Part shown: in pieces, positions 6,746 through 15,319 of the stretch
Layout: each line of letters begins with the position of its first letter
Position numbering within the stretch: the stretch's first letter is position 1
From: Actinoplanes sp. NBC_00393
GTDB taxonomy: Bacteria; Actinomycetota; Actinomycetes; Mycobacteriales; Micromonosporaceae
Direction of reading: 5' to 3'
NCBI RefSeq assembly: GCF_036053395.1
Contig: NZ_CP107942.1
Coordinates: 11,212,001 to 11,276,000 of the forward strand
Length of the DNA: 64,000 bases
The notes under the pieces: generated by a model
What the model was told of the DNA's origin: nothing
The model's database searches: none
Seen by the model: the letters and a program-made list of their open reading frames with translations, nothing else
Translations under genes and position numbers: made by a program

Positions 6746-8842
6746 CTAGGGGTACGCGATGACGTCGTCCACGACGAGCCGGGCGGGTTCCGAGCCCCCG
6801 GTGTAGAAGGAGAGCTGGGTGACCGCACGCAGATCGAGTGGGCCGGACGGAGCCCACGGCGGCTGCCGGAACGCGTCAAAGGGGATGGTGACCGTGCCGG
6901 AGGCGTCATTCGGGAGGGTGTGCTCCCAGTAGGCGCCGCCGGCCACGAACTGGATGCTGACCGTCGTCGTGCCGGACGGCCGTTGCAGGTTGAGCCGCAG
7001 GCCCTTCTGGCCCCACAGGTCCTTCGCCGGGAAGGTGCGGGTGACCCCGGCGTAGCCCGGCCCGCTCGGGTCGGCGTCCAGCTGCATCGACTGACCCTGA
7101 GCCTGGCCGGGGACCAGGGTCAGCGTGACCGCTCCGCCGCCCGGGTTGCGGACGTACGCGGCGGTCAGTTCGGGGGAGCCGGGGTAGCTCTCGAAGTCGT
7201 CGAGGACGACCGGCTCGGTGGGCAGGGCCCGGGTGGTGAAGGCGGCGACCGCCGACGGCGTGCTGCCCTTGCCGTTGATGGCGGTGACCCGCCAGTGGTA
7301 GGTGGTGCCCGGTTCCAGGGCGGTGACGGGGGTGTGGCTCGTGCCGATGAGGCCGGTGGCGGTGAGAATCGGGTCGCTGAGGTCGGCGTTGCGGGAAACG
7401 GTCAGGTCGTAGAGGCCGGCTCCGGCGGCGGCGCTCCAGGTGAACGTCCACGGCCCGTCCGCGGGCGGGGACGTCAGGGCCGGCGCGGCCGGTGGTCCGG
7501 TCACGGGCGCCGAGTCGGTCGCGCCGTGGGTGGGGCGAGGCAGCGACTTGCGGCCGTCCGCGGTGACGACGCGATACCAGGTGTCGCCGCGGGTCGCGGA
7601 GTCGGTCCACGGGGTCTGGTTGCCGGTGAGCAGGCCGGTGTGCGCGGCGGTCCACGGCCCGAGTGGGGTGCGCGCTTTCTGGACCCGGTAGCCGGTTGCC
7701 CCGGCGGCACCCCGCCACTGCACGACGTTGAGACCGGCCCGCTTGGCGACCCCGGTGATCAGCGGTGGAGTCGAGGCCTGCTGCGGCTTGGCGCCGAGGG
7801 CGCGGGCGTACCCGACCTGGGCCTGCACCGCCGCGGTCATCCGCGGATCGTCGCCGGGGTAGTGGAAGGTGAACCCGTCGTCGTGCTGCACGAACCCGTG
7901 GTCGTCGGCGTGCCCGAACAGCGACCACGACATCATGCCGTTGACCTGCTTGTTCGGCACGAGCGGGTCGAGCAGCTCGGCGCCGGCCGCAGTCGACGCG
8001 TACTCGCCGGCGATGTACACCTTGCCGGCTGCCGCGACCGTGGCAGCGTCCGCGGCGACCTTGGCCGCGGTCGGCGGGTAGTAGTGCACGTCCACGATGT
8101 CGACCGCGGAGGCCCCGAGGGTGTCCGGGTCGATGTCGAAGCGCCGGCCCGCGGCGATCAGCTGCCGCGGCGCCCACGACTTGAACAACGACGCGTTCGT
8201 GTCGATCCACTCAGGCGTCATGCCTTCGAGCTCGTTGCCGAGTTCCCACGCCATGATCGTCGGGTCGTCGGTGTAACGCTTGCCGGTGAGCGGGTTGACC
8301 CGCTTCATGACGGCCCGGACGTAGCGCTGGTAATCGGCGATGACCCGCGGATCGGTATAGAACGCCTCGTCCGGCAGCCCGTACGGCTTGGTGAAGTCGG
8401 CGTGCCCGCCGTGGTAGTACGCCCAGTTGTCAGTGAGGGGCAGGACCAGTTTGATGCCCAGCTTCCCGGCATACGCGATGGCATAGTCGACGGTCCGGAA
8501 CGCTTCCTCGTTGAGCGGCCCGGTGGTGGACGGCAGGATCGTCAACGGATGCCCGGACGACGCCAGCATGTGCGAGCGGACCACGGTCAGGCCCATGGCC
8601 CGCGCGGTGTCGAGGGCGTCGCGGATCCGGAACCGGGTGGGATAGTCGATGCCGCCGACGTTCTCGTCGAGGCCGAGCCAGTAGATGTTGGTCCCGGCGA
8701 ACCGGAACGGCTTGCCGTCCAGCTTCAGCGCGCTGCCGTCCCGGGTGACGAACCGGGACGAGCCGGTTGCGGAGGCAGGGGTGCCGGCCATCGTGGTCAG
8801 CAGGAGCGCGGCCAGCGCGCCGCCGATCAGTCTGCGGATCAT
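6746..8842 (-). CDS. Secreted GH5-type mannanase with FnIII repeats and C-terminal CBM
   Basis: The 698-residue protein has a signal peptide (1-26), a GH5-like barrel (about 30-350), two fibronectin-III-type domains (about 357-450 and 452-540) and a C-terminal beta-sandwich (545-698, starting VVLDDFESYPGS) resembling CBM11/CIA30-type sugar-binding modules. The acid/base is Glu204 in WELGNE and the nucleophile Glu280 in IAGEYAS. Its size and the N-terminal RFAGTNIYWLG match the mannanase branch of GH5 (subfamily 7). It would work on insoluble mannan outside the cell next to the GH26 enzyme. Its ATGA start overlaps the stop of the beta-mannosidase gene. Confidence 0.87.
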   Translation of the reverse strand: MIRRLIGGALAALLLTTMAGTPASATGSSRFVTRDGSALKLDGKPFRFAGTNIYWLGLDENVGGIDYPTRFRIRDALDTARAMGLTVVRSHMLASSGHPLTILPSTTGPLNEEAFRTVDYAIAYAGKLGIKLVLPLTDNWAYYHGGHADFTKPYGLPDEAFYTDPRVIADYQRYVRAVMKRVNPLTGKRYTDDPTIMAWELGNELEGMTPEWIDTNASLFKSWAPRQLIAAGRRFDIDPDTLGASAVDIVDVHYYPPTAAKVAADAATVAAAGKVYIAGEYASTAAGAELLDPLVPNKQVNGMMSWSLFGHADDHGFVQHDDGFTFHYPGDDPRMTAAVQAQVGYARALGAKPQQASTPPLITGVAKRAGLNVVQWRGAAGATGYRVQKARTPLGPWTAAHTGLLTGNQTPWTDSATRGDTWYRVVTADGRKSLPRPTHGATDSAPVTGPPAAPALTSPPADGPWTFTWSAAAGAGLYDLTVSRNADLSDPILTATGLIGTSHTPVTALEPGTTYHWRVTAINGKGSTPSAVAAFTTRALPTEPVVLDDFESYPGSPELTAAYVRNPGGGAVTLTLVPGQAQGQSMQLDADPSGPGYAGVTRTFPAKDLWGQKGLRLNLQRPSGTTTVSIQFVAGGAYWEHTLPNDASGTVTIPFDAFRQPPWAPSGPLDLRAVTQLSFYTGGSEPARLVVDDVIAYP

Positions 8843-11232
8843 TTCCCGGCTCCGTCCCGCAGGACCGACGCCAGGTCGGTCAGCACCCAGGGGTCCTTGA
8901 CCGAGCCGGGGTCCAGCTCGATCGGGGCTCGCACGTGCAGGACCGTCGACTCGCCCGGCAGCAGCGTGAAGAAGCCCTGGTCGACGACCGCCTCCGGGTG
9001 GATGCGGTCGGGCTGCAGGAGCACGTCGCGGGCCACTCCGGCGGCGTGCACGGTGACGTCCAGGCCGCCTTCCACCTGGTCGGCGGAGACGGTCAGGCCG
9101 GGGTCATCAATGGAGTGATCGGTGGCGAACCAGAAGGCCTGCTGGTCGTCGAGGCGGGCCACGACCAGGTCGCCGTCCGGCACCAGGATGTGCTGGACCG
9201 AGCGGGGCGCGACCTCGACCCGTTCGATGATCGAGTACTTCACGACGCCCGCGGTGTCACGCCGCTCGACCCGCAGGGCTCCGGTCCACGGCGAAGAGTG
9301 GTCGTTGAGCACGGCCACCACCAGGCCGCCGTCGCGCGGTTGAATGGTCAGCGCGCGGTCCGCGTACATCTCCCGCAGTGCGAAATAGAGCGGCTTGTGC
9401 CGCCCGGCGCCGTCGATCGCAGCCCAGGACGTGACCGGCCAGAGGTCGTTGAGCTGCCAGACGATGGTGCCGGCGGTGTGCGGCCAGTGCGAGCGCCAGT
9501 GCTCCACCCCGGTACGCACCGCGCGCACCTGGTTGAGCTGGGTCAGATAGTGCCAGGCCTCGGTGGTGGACGGCTCGGGGAAGTGCGGCGCGAGCCCGCG
9601 GGCCAGCTTGCCGTTGCCGTCCTCGGCCTTCTGGTGGTGCAGCACGCCGGGCGAGTCCGGCAGCATCGGCTCGTCGCTGATCGCGTCACGCAGCGTGCGC
9701 CACGCCGGCGGCGCCTGCCAGCCGAACTCGGCGACGAACCGCGGCTTCGAGTCGCGATAGTGCAGGTAGTCCTGCCGGTTCCACACCTCCCACGAGTGAA
9801 ACGTCTGGTGGTCCGGATCGTTCGGCTCGTGCTCCCACGACCCCGACCAGGGGCTGCCCGCCTGATAGGGCCGGGTCGGGTCGAGCTCCGCCACGATCTC
9901 CGGCAGGGTCGTCAAATAGAACCCCTCGCCCCAGCTGAGGTCGCCACCGGGATCGTCGGCCCAGCCGTGCGCGCCGCGCAGCCACAGGTTCTCGTTGTTG
10001 CCGTTCCAGGTGATCAGGCTCGGGTGCGGCGACAGCCGGGTCACGTTGTCCCGGGCCTCGGCGACCACCTCCGAGTACAGCGGCTCCTCCTCCGGGTAGC
10101 ACGCGCACGCGAACAGGAAGTCCTGCCACACCAGCAGACCGAGCTCGTCGCAGACCTCGTAGAAGGCGCGATCCTCGTAGATGCCGCCGCCCCACACCCG
10201 GATAAGGTTGATCCCGGCGTCGGCGGCCTCCCGCAGCCGCCGCTCGTAGCGTTCCCGGGTCATCCGGGACGGGAAGATGTCGTCCGGGATCCAGTTGACG
10301 CCCTTGACCAGGACCGGCTCGCCGTTCACATGGATGACGAAGCGGGTGCCGGCCTCGTCCGGGGTGCGGTCGATGTGCACGCTGCGGAAACCGGTCCGCC
10401 GCTCCCAGCGGTCCAGCTCCCGGTCGCCGTCGAGCAGCACCACGGTCAGCTCGTACAGCGCCGGGTCGCCGTAGCCGCGCGGCGACCACGGGGTCACGCC
10501 GGGCACGGCGAGCTCGGCGCGAACCGCGGTCTGGTCCGTCGCGAGATCCAGCACGGCGATCTCGCGGCCGTCCAACCGGACCTGCGCTTTCAGCGCGCGG
10601 TCCCGGGTGCGCTCGATCTCGACGGTCAGGTCCAGCCTTCCGGCGTTTTCGGCGTACGTGCAGAGCGGGCGCACAACGTCGAGCCGGGCGGTGCTCCAGC
10701 CCTCCAGGCGCACCGGTCGCCAGATGCCGGCCGTCACCAGTGTCGGTCCCCAGTCCCACCCGAAGCTGCACGCCATCTTCCGGATGAACTGAAACGGCTC
10801 CGGGTACGCGTTGGGCCGCGGCCCGACCAGCGCCTTCACCCGTTCGGCTTCGGTGTACGCCGAGGTGAAGTGGACCTTGAGCGGGGTGCGGCCGGCAATC
10901 CGGTCGGTCACGTCGAACCGGTAGGTCCGGTGCATGTTGCGGGTCTCGCCGATCACCTCGCCGCCCAACTCGACGCGGGCCACCGTGTCCAGTCCTTCGA
11001 AGACCAGATCGACACGCTCGTGGTGCGGGCCGTCCCAGCTGATCTCGCGGCCGTAGCTCCAGTCCTGCCGGCCCACCCACGCCACCGCGAGTTCGTTGTC
11101 GTCCTGGAACGGGTCCGGGATGCGACCGGCGGCGAGCAGATCGGTGTGCACACAGCCGGGCACCGTGGCGGGGGCGGCGACACCGTCGCCGTGCAGCTCC
11201 CAGGAGCCGGACAGATCTTCCACATGGGTCAT
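8839..11232 (-). CDS. Intracellular beta-mannosidase, glycoside hydrolase family 2
   Basis: The start is taken at the ATG at 11232, which overlaps the upstream permease stop as ATGA; this gives 797 residues, normal for GH2 beta-mannosidases. The order is sugar-binding jelly roll (from SGSWELHGDG), Ig-like domain, then the barrel with acid/base Glu414 in WNGNNENLW and nucleophile Glu502 in FVAEFGWQ. CSFGWDWGP near residue 156 is a hallmark of the beta-mannosidase branch. There is no signal peptide, so it cleaves imported manno-oligosaccharides to mannose in the cytoplasm. It is coupled to the transporter genes before it and to the secreted mannanases after it. Confidence 0.93.
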   Translation of the reverse strand: MTHVEDLSGSWELHGDGVAAPATVPGCVHTDLLAAGRIPDPFQDDNELAVAWVGRQDWSYGREISWDGPHHERVDLVFEGLDTVARVELGGEVIGETRNMHRTYRFDVTDRIAGRTPLKVHFTSAYTEAERVKALVGPRPNAYPEPFQFIRKMACSFGWDWGPTLVTAGIWRPVRLEGWSTARLDVVRPLCTYAENAGRLDLTVEIERTRDRALKAQVRLDGREIAVLDLATDQTAVRAELAVPGVTPWSPRGYGDPALYELTVVLLDGDRELDRWERRTGFRSVHIDRTPDEAGTRFVIHVNGEPVLVKGVNWIPDDIFPSRMTRERYERRLREAADAGINLIRVWGGGIYEDRAFYEVCDELGLLVWQDFLFACACYPEEEPLYSEVVAEARDNVTRLSPHPSLITWNGNNENLWLRGAHGWADDPGGDLSWGEGFYLTTLPEIVAELDPTRPYQAGSPWSGSWEHEPNDPDHQTFHSWEVWNRQDYLHYRDSKPRFVAEFGWQAPPAWRTLRDAISDEPMLPDSPGVLHHQKAEDGNGKLARGLAPHFPEPSTTEAWHYLTQLNQVRAVRTGVEHWRSHWPHTAGTIVWQLNDLWPVTSWAAIDGAGRHKPLYFALREMYADRALTIQPRDGGLVVAVLNDHSSPWTGALRVERRDTAGVVKYSIIERVEVAPRSVQHILVPDGDLVVARLDDQQAFWFATDHSIDDPGLTVSADQVEGGLDVTVHAAGVARDVLLQPDRIHPEAVVDQGFFTLLPGESTVLHVRAPIELDPGSVKDPWVLTDLASVLRDGAGK

Positions 11233-12041
11233 TTCGTCGCTCCCGCGGTGATGCCGTTGTAGATGAAGCGCTGCAGCAACAGGAAGATCACGACGGTCGG
11301 GAGGATGACGATCATGGTGCAGGCGGCGATCGTCTCCCACTGCGCGCCGTACGGACCCTTGAAGCGGAACAGCGCTGTCGAGATCACGCTCAGATCGGGT
11401 GAGCGCAGGTAGAGGAAGGGGATGTAGAACTCGTTGTAGATTGCGATGCCCTTGATGATCGCCACGGTCGCGATCGCCGGTTTCATCAACGGCAGGATGA
11501 TCCGCCGGTAGACGGTGAACCGGGTCGCGCCGTCGATCATCGCGGCCTGGTCGAGGCTGGGCGGGATCGACTGCATGAACTGGATGAAGATGTAGATCGA
11601 GATGATGTCGGTGCCGAGGAACAGCACGATCGCCGAGCCCGGGGTGTTGACCAGGCCCATCGACTTGACGATCTGGTAGGTGGCTACCTGGGTGGTGACG
11701 CCGGGGACCAGGGCCGCGACCAGGAACAGGCCGAGGACCAGGCGCTTGAACGGGAAGTCGAAACGGCTCACGGCGTACGCCGCCAGGGTGCCGACCAGGA
11801 TCGTGCCGGTCAGCGAGATCGCCAGGATCACCGTGGTGTTCCAGAAGCCGAGCAGCATCCGGCCCTCGGTGAAGGCGGTGACGAAGTTGTCGAAGTTGAA
11901 CCAGTTCCGCGGCGGGGTGAGCGGCCCGGTGGTGCTGTATTCCGAGCGGGTCTTGAAGGCCGCGAAGAACACCACGGTCAGCGGCAGCAGCACGACGATC
12001 GAGGCGACGATCAGGGACGCGTACTTGGCGGCGCTCTTCAC
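11229..12041 (-). CDS. Sugar ABC transporter permease, MalG type
   Basis: The GTG start at 12041 overlaps the previous stop as GTGA and gives 270 residues. Six membrane helices are expected; the conserved cytoplasmic EAA-type loop appears as DQAAMIDGATRFTVYRRIILPLMKP's core, with the Gly-Ala-x-x-x pattern that contacts the ATPase. It is one of two channel subunits of a CUT1-type importer. Its place between binding protein, partner permease and beta-mannosidase indicates uptake of manno-oligosaccharides. Confidence 0.92.
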   Translation of the reverse strand: MKSAAKYASLIVASIVVLLPLTVVFFAAFKTRSEYSTTGPLTPPRNWFNFDNFVTAFTEGRMLLGFWNTTVILAISLTGTILVGTLAAYAVSRFDFPFKRLVLGLFLVAALVPGVTTQVATYQIVKSMGLVNTPGSAIVLFLGTDIISIYIFIQFMQSIPPSLDQAAMIDGATRFTVYRRIILPLMKPAIATVAIIKGIAIYNEFYIPFLYLRSPDLSVISTALFRFKGPYGAQWETIAACTMIVILPTVVIFLLLQRFIYNGITAGATK

Positions 12042-12964
12042 GAGAGGCTGACCTCCTCGTCGGGGACGAGGCGGCGCTGGATCCAGGTCACCAGCAGCAC
12101 GATCAGCAGCAGCACGACGGCCATCGCCGACGCCAGGCCGATCTGCCGGAACTGGAACGCGGTCTCGTACGCCTGCACCACGAAGGTGCGGGTGCCGTTC
12201 GCGCCGCCGGTCATGATGAACGGGATCTCGAAGACCGACAGGCTGCCGGAGATCGCCAGGATGAAGGAGAGGCTGATGATCCGGCGGATGCCGGGGACGA
12301 TGATGTGCCACACCTGGTCCCACCGGCTCGCCCCGTCGATCTCGGCGGCCTCGTAGATCTCGCCCGGGATGGACTGGATGGCGCCGAGGAACAGCACGAA
12401 GCTGAGCCCGGTGAACCGCCACACCGAGGTGCCGGCCAGGGAGATGTTGGCGATGTCCGGGTCGCCGAGCCAGTACCGGGTCTGATCGCCCAGCCCGATC
12501 CAGCGCAACACCGTGTCGAGGGTGCCGTCCGGCTGGAACAGGTAGAGGAAGACGAACCCGACCGCGACCCCGTTGAGCAGGTACGGGAAGAACAGGATGC
12601 CTTTGAACAGGTTCCGGAACCGGGTGTTGAACGACAGGATCACCGCGAAGTACAGGGCGATCGCGATCTGGGCGAACGACGCGACGAAGTAGTAGAGGCT
12701 GATCAGGAAGACCCGCCAGTACCGCTCGTCGGTGAAGACCCGCACGTAGTTGTCCAGCCCGACCGGGTCCATCGTGACGTCCAGGCCGTCCCAGCTGTGG
12801 AAGCTGTAGAACACCATGTTGCCGACCGGGACGTAGGTGAAGGTGATCAGCAGGCCGAGCGCCGGCGCCAGGTACAGCCAGGGCAGCCATCGCCTGCGCC
12901 GGGCGGCCGGCCGGGCCGGCGCCGGCTGCACCGCCGCCGGCCGTCGCTGCATGGTGGTGGTCAC
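12038..12964 (-). CDS. Sugar ABC transporter permease, MalF type
   Basis: The preferred start is the GTG at 12964, overlapping the binding-protein stop as GTGA (308 residues); an ATG at 12952 is a possible alternative. The N-terminus is basic and proline-rich (RPAARRRRWLPWLYLAP), followed by six membrane helices and the EAA loop EIYEAAEIDGASRWDQVWHI. It pairs with the MalG-type permease as the channel of the mannan oligosaccharide importer. The operon has no ATPase gene; actinobacterial sugar importers often share one ATPase encoded elsewhere (MsiK type). Confidence 0.92.
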   Translation of the reverse strand: MTTTMQRRPAAVQPAPARPAARRRRWLPWLYLAPALGLLITFTYVPVGNMVFYSFHSWDGLDVTMDPVGLDNYVRVFTDERYWRVFLISLYYFVASFAQIAIALYFAVILSFNTRFRNLFKGILFFPYLLNGVAVGFVFLYLFQPDGTLDTVLRWIGLGDQTRYWLGDPDIANISLAGTSVWRFTGLSFVLFLGAIQSIPGEIYEAAEIDGASRWDQVWHIIVPGIRRIISLSFILAISGSLSVFEIPFIMTGGANGTRTFVVQAYETAFQFRQIGLASAMAVVLLLIVLLVTWIQRRLVPDEEVSLS

Positions 12965-14280
12965 TGCATGACCTGCGACTGTGCGGCGCTCCACCGCTTG
13001 TTCAGCTCGGCGAAGTAGGACTCCTTGTCGCCCTTGGCGGCGCCGCGGGCGATGTCGACCAGCTTCTGCCGGTAGATGTTGCCGGCCAGGTCGATCTCGG
13101 ACGCCTTGATGATCTCGTCCTCCTTGCCGCTGTTCGTGGTGGCGGCCGGCAGCTCCATCAGCTCGACGCCGGTGGCCTCGAAGTCCTTGAGCACGGCGGG
13201 CAGCTCCTGGCCGACCGCGGACGGGATGGCCTGCTGGTCGGCGGCGAAGCCGGACTCGTTGACGAACCACTCCAGCCAGGCCTTGGCGGTGGCCTTGTTC
13301 TCGCTGGTCTTGCTGACCGCGGCCTTGTAGTCGCCCTCGATCCGGGCGTGGAACTTGCCGCCGGTCTGGTACGGGAACGGCCAGAACACGATGTCGTCCG
13401 GGTTGGCGTTCGCGGCCTTCGCGGCGTCCTTCATCTGCGGCACCGCCCACGAGCCGAGCAGCATGGTGGCCACCTTGCCGGTGCCCATCATCGGCTTGGA
13501 GCCCTCCCAGTTCGTGGTGAGCGGGTCCGGCTCGCTGAGCTTGTTGTGCACGATGTCGAAGAGCAGGCCGTCGGTGATGTGCTGGATCTTCCCGGGCTGC
13601 CACGGGTTCGCATCGGTCGGGAACCTCTCGTTGGCGTTCGGGTCGCCGAGGATCGCCCGCTGGCTGTTGAAGAAGCTCAGCGGCCAGCCGTCCTTGTAGT
13701 TCGTGTAGAACGGGATCGCCTCGGTCTTCGTGTCGATCGCCTTGAGCCCGGCGAGGAACTCCTCGGTCGTCTTCGGCGGTGCGGTGATCCCGGCCTGCTC
13801 CCAGACCCGCTTGTTGACCACGAAGCCGTTCGCGACGCCGCCCAGCGACAGGCCGTAGACCTTGCCGTCGTACGCCTTCTCGTCGACGAACCGGTACTTC
13901 GTCTTGAGCTCGTCGACGGTGCCGAGCGGCTCGAAGAACTGGCCGAGCTGGTCGACCGCCACCGTGTTCGGGATGAGCAGCACGTCGCCGTACTCGCCGG
14001 AGCTGAGCTGGGTGGTGACGTCGCCCTCGTAGTTCGTCACCGCCTCGAAGGAGACCTTGGTGCCGGGGTATTTGGCCTCGAACTTCTTGGCGTACTCCGG
14101 CAGGGCGGTGGTGGCCAGGTCGGTCCGGTTGGTCAGGACCGTGATGTTGCCCTTGACGTCACCGGCGAAGTCGCCGGTCGGCGCCTCCTCGGTCGCGCCG
14201 CCGGTGCAGCCGGTCGCCAGGACCAGCACGGCCGCCGCGCCGAAGCCGAGGAACGTCCTTCTATCTGCCATGTCGATCAT
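12961..14280 (-). CDS. Sugar-binding lipoprotein of the mannan importer
   Basis: The 439-residue protein carries DRRTFLGFG, which resembles a twin-arginine signal, and a lipobox ending LATGC, so it is probably exported folded and anchored as a lipoprotein. The mature part is an extracellular solute-binding protein family 1 fold (VLTNRTDL ... FEAKYPGTKVSFEAV). An ATG at 14271 could also be the start. It is the first gene of the transporter-enzyme operon and would present manno-oligosaccharides to the two permeases. A promoter with TTGACG (14358-14363) and an AT-rich palindrome lies upstream. Confidence 0.92.
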   Translation of the reverse strand: MIDMADRRTFLGFGAAAVLVLATGCTGGATEEAPTGDFAGDVKGNITVLTNRTDLATTALPEYAKKFEAKYPGTKVSFEAVTNYEGDVTTQLSSGEYGDVLLIPNTVAVDQLGQFFEPLGTVDELKTKYRFVDEKAYDGKVYGLSLGGVANGFVVNKRVWEQAGITAPPKTTEEFLAGLKAIDTKTEAIPFYTNYKDGWPLSFFNSQRAILGDPNANERFPTDANPWQPGKIQHITDGLLFDIVHNKLSEPDPLTTNWEGSKPMMGTGKVATMLLGSWAVPQMKDAAKAANANPDDIVFWPFPYQTGGKFHARIEGDYKAAVSKTSENKATAKAWLEWFVNESGFAADQQAIPSAVGQELPAVLKDFEATGVELMELPAATTNSGKEDEIIKASEIDLAGNIYRQKLVDIARGAAKGDKESYFAELNKRWSAAQSQVMQ

Positions 14281-14366
14281 CCGTTCGTCACTGAATCGAT
14301 CCGAGCGGATGCGGGGCCGCCCGTTGAGGGCCCAGCATGGTGCCCCTGTTGCGATGACGTCAAGTT

Positions 14367-14381
14367 TAAATTAATAATTTA
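14367..14381. promoter_or_regulatory. AT-only 15-bp palindrome upstream of the mannan operon
   Basis: TAAATTAATAATTTA is a perfect palindrome around a central A and contains no G or C, which is striking in this GC-rich DNA. It directly abuts a TTGACG -35-like hexamer on the minus strand, 18 bp from CATGCT. ROK-family repressors such as NagC and Mlc bind AT-rich palindromes, so it may be the operator of the ROK protein encoded nearby (inference). Confidence 0.55.
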
Positions 14382-14428
14382 TGTAGTCCGAGAGCGTGTG
14401 GAATCGAGGCCGGGGAGGTGCTGTGAGA

Positions 14429-15262
14429 TCAGGTGCTGGCGCGCGCCACGATGTGCGCCGAGGGCGCCTCGTAGACCGCCGCCGGTTCGCCGGCCAGGGC
14501 GGCCAACAGCGCCTGCGCGGCCAGCTCGCCGATGCGCTCCACGTCGTGGCTCATCGCCGACAGAGCGGGCACCGCGAGCTGGCACTGCGGCGAATCGTCC
14601 CAGGCCACCATCGACACGTCGGCCGGAACGCGCAGCCCGCACTCGGCGGCCGCGGCCAGGCCACCGAGCGCCATCACGTCGTTGTCGAAGACGATCGCGG
14701 TCGGCCGCTGCGGCTTACGGTCGAGCAGTGCGAGGGCGGCGGCGCGGCCTCCCTCGTACGAATAATCGCCCTCGGCCATCAGCGGCGTCATGCCGCGCTC
14801 GGCGGCCTCCGCCTGCAGACCGCCGCGCCGCAGTTGGGTGTGCGCGAACCCGGGCGGACCGGTCACGTGGCCGATCACCCGGTGCCCGAGCCCGGCCAGG
14901 AAACCGACCGCCTCCCGAGCGAAACCGGCATCGTCGGTCCACACCGTCGGCAGGCCCTGCGCGGTCGACGGATCGCCGATCACCACCGCCGTCAGCCCGA
15001 GGCTCTCCACCAGCGCGACCCGGTCGTCGTCCGGGCCCAGGTCCACCAGGATCACCCCGTCCACCCGCTGCTGCGCCGCCCACCGCTCGTAGGTCGCGGT
15101 CTCCGCCTCCCGGTCGGTGACCACCTGCACGAGCACCGAGACTCCCGACGGCGTGAGCACGCGTTCCAGGCCCTCCAGGAACTCGTGGTAATACGGCTCC
15201 TCGCCGAGCACCTGCGCAGCCCGCGCCAGCACCAACCCGACCCGCCGGGGCGCCTGAGTCAC
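14429..15262 (-). CDS. LacI-like sugar-sensing protein without a DNA-binding domain
   Basis: From the GTG at 15262 the protein has 277 residues and begins directly with the first strand of the periplasmic-binding-protein fold (RRVGLVLARAAQVLG). Full LacI regulators have about 55 more residues with a helix-turn-helix; none is seen upstream, where the intergenic region and the divergent ROK gene begin. The rest matches LacI sensor domains: PTAIVFDNDVMALGGL, GLRVPADVSMVAWDDSP and a C-terminal IVARAS. It may bind a mannan-derived sugar and either act with the ROK regulator or form an inducer sink (inference). It lies between the ROK gene and the binding-protein gene. Confidence 0.75.
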   Translation of the reverse strand: MTQAPRRVGLVLARAAQVLGEEPYYHEFLEGLERVLTPSGVSVLVQVVTDREAETATYERWAAQQRVDGVILVDLGPDDDRVALVESLGLTAVVIGDPSTAQGLPTVWTDDAGFAREAVGFLAGLGHRVIGHVTGPPGFAHTQLRRGGLQAEAAERGMTPLMAEGDYSYEGGRAAALALLDRKPQRPTAIVFDNDVMALGGLAAAAECGLRVPADVSMVAWDDSPQCQLAVPALSAMSHDVERIGELAAQALLAALAGEPAAVYEAPSAHIVARAST

Positions 15263-15272
15263 CTGTTCCTCC

Positions 15273-15317
15273 AGGTAGGGTGTCGCTTGTCCATTACGAG
15301 ACCCGGAGACACTACCT
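15273..15317. promoter_or_regulatory. Inverted repeat in the divergent LacI-like/ROK promoter
   Basis: AGGTAGGGTGTC (15273-15284) faces GACACTACCT (15308-15317); the arms match over AGGTAG and GTGTC with a short bulge. It fills most of the 57 bp between the two divergent starts and ends just before the ROK start codon, so it may be a shared operator. Confidence 0.4.
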
Positions 15318-15319
15318 CG

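Noticed and set aside
5774..9118. Open frame of more than 1,100 codons on the plus strand opposite the mannanase genes
   Set aside because: It is antisense to three well-conserved enzymes with intact catalytic motifs and has only GC-skewed, low-complexity content; long antisense frames are expected in very GC-rich coding DNA.
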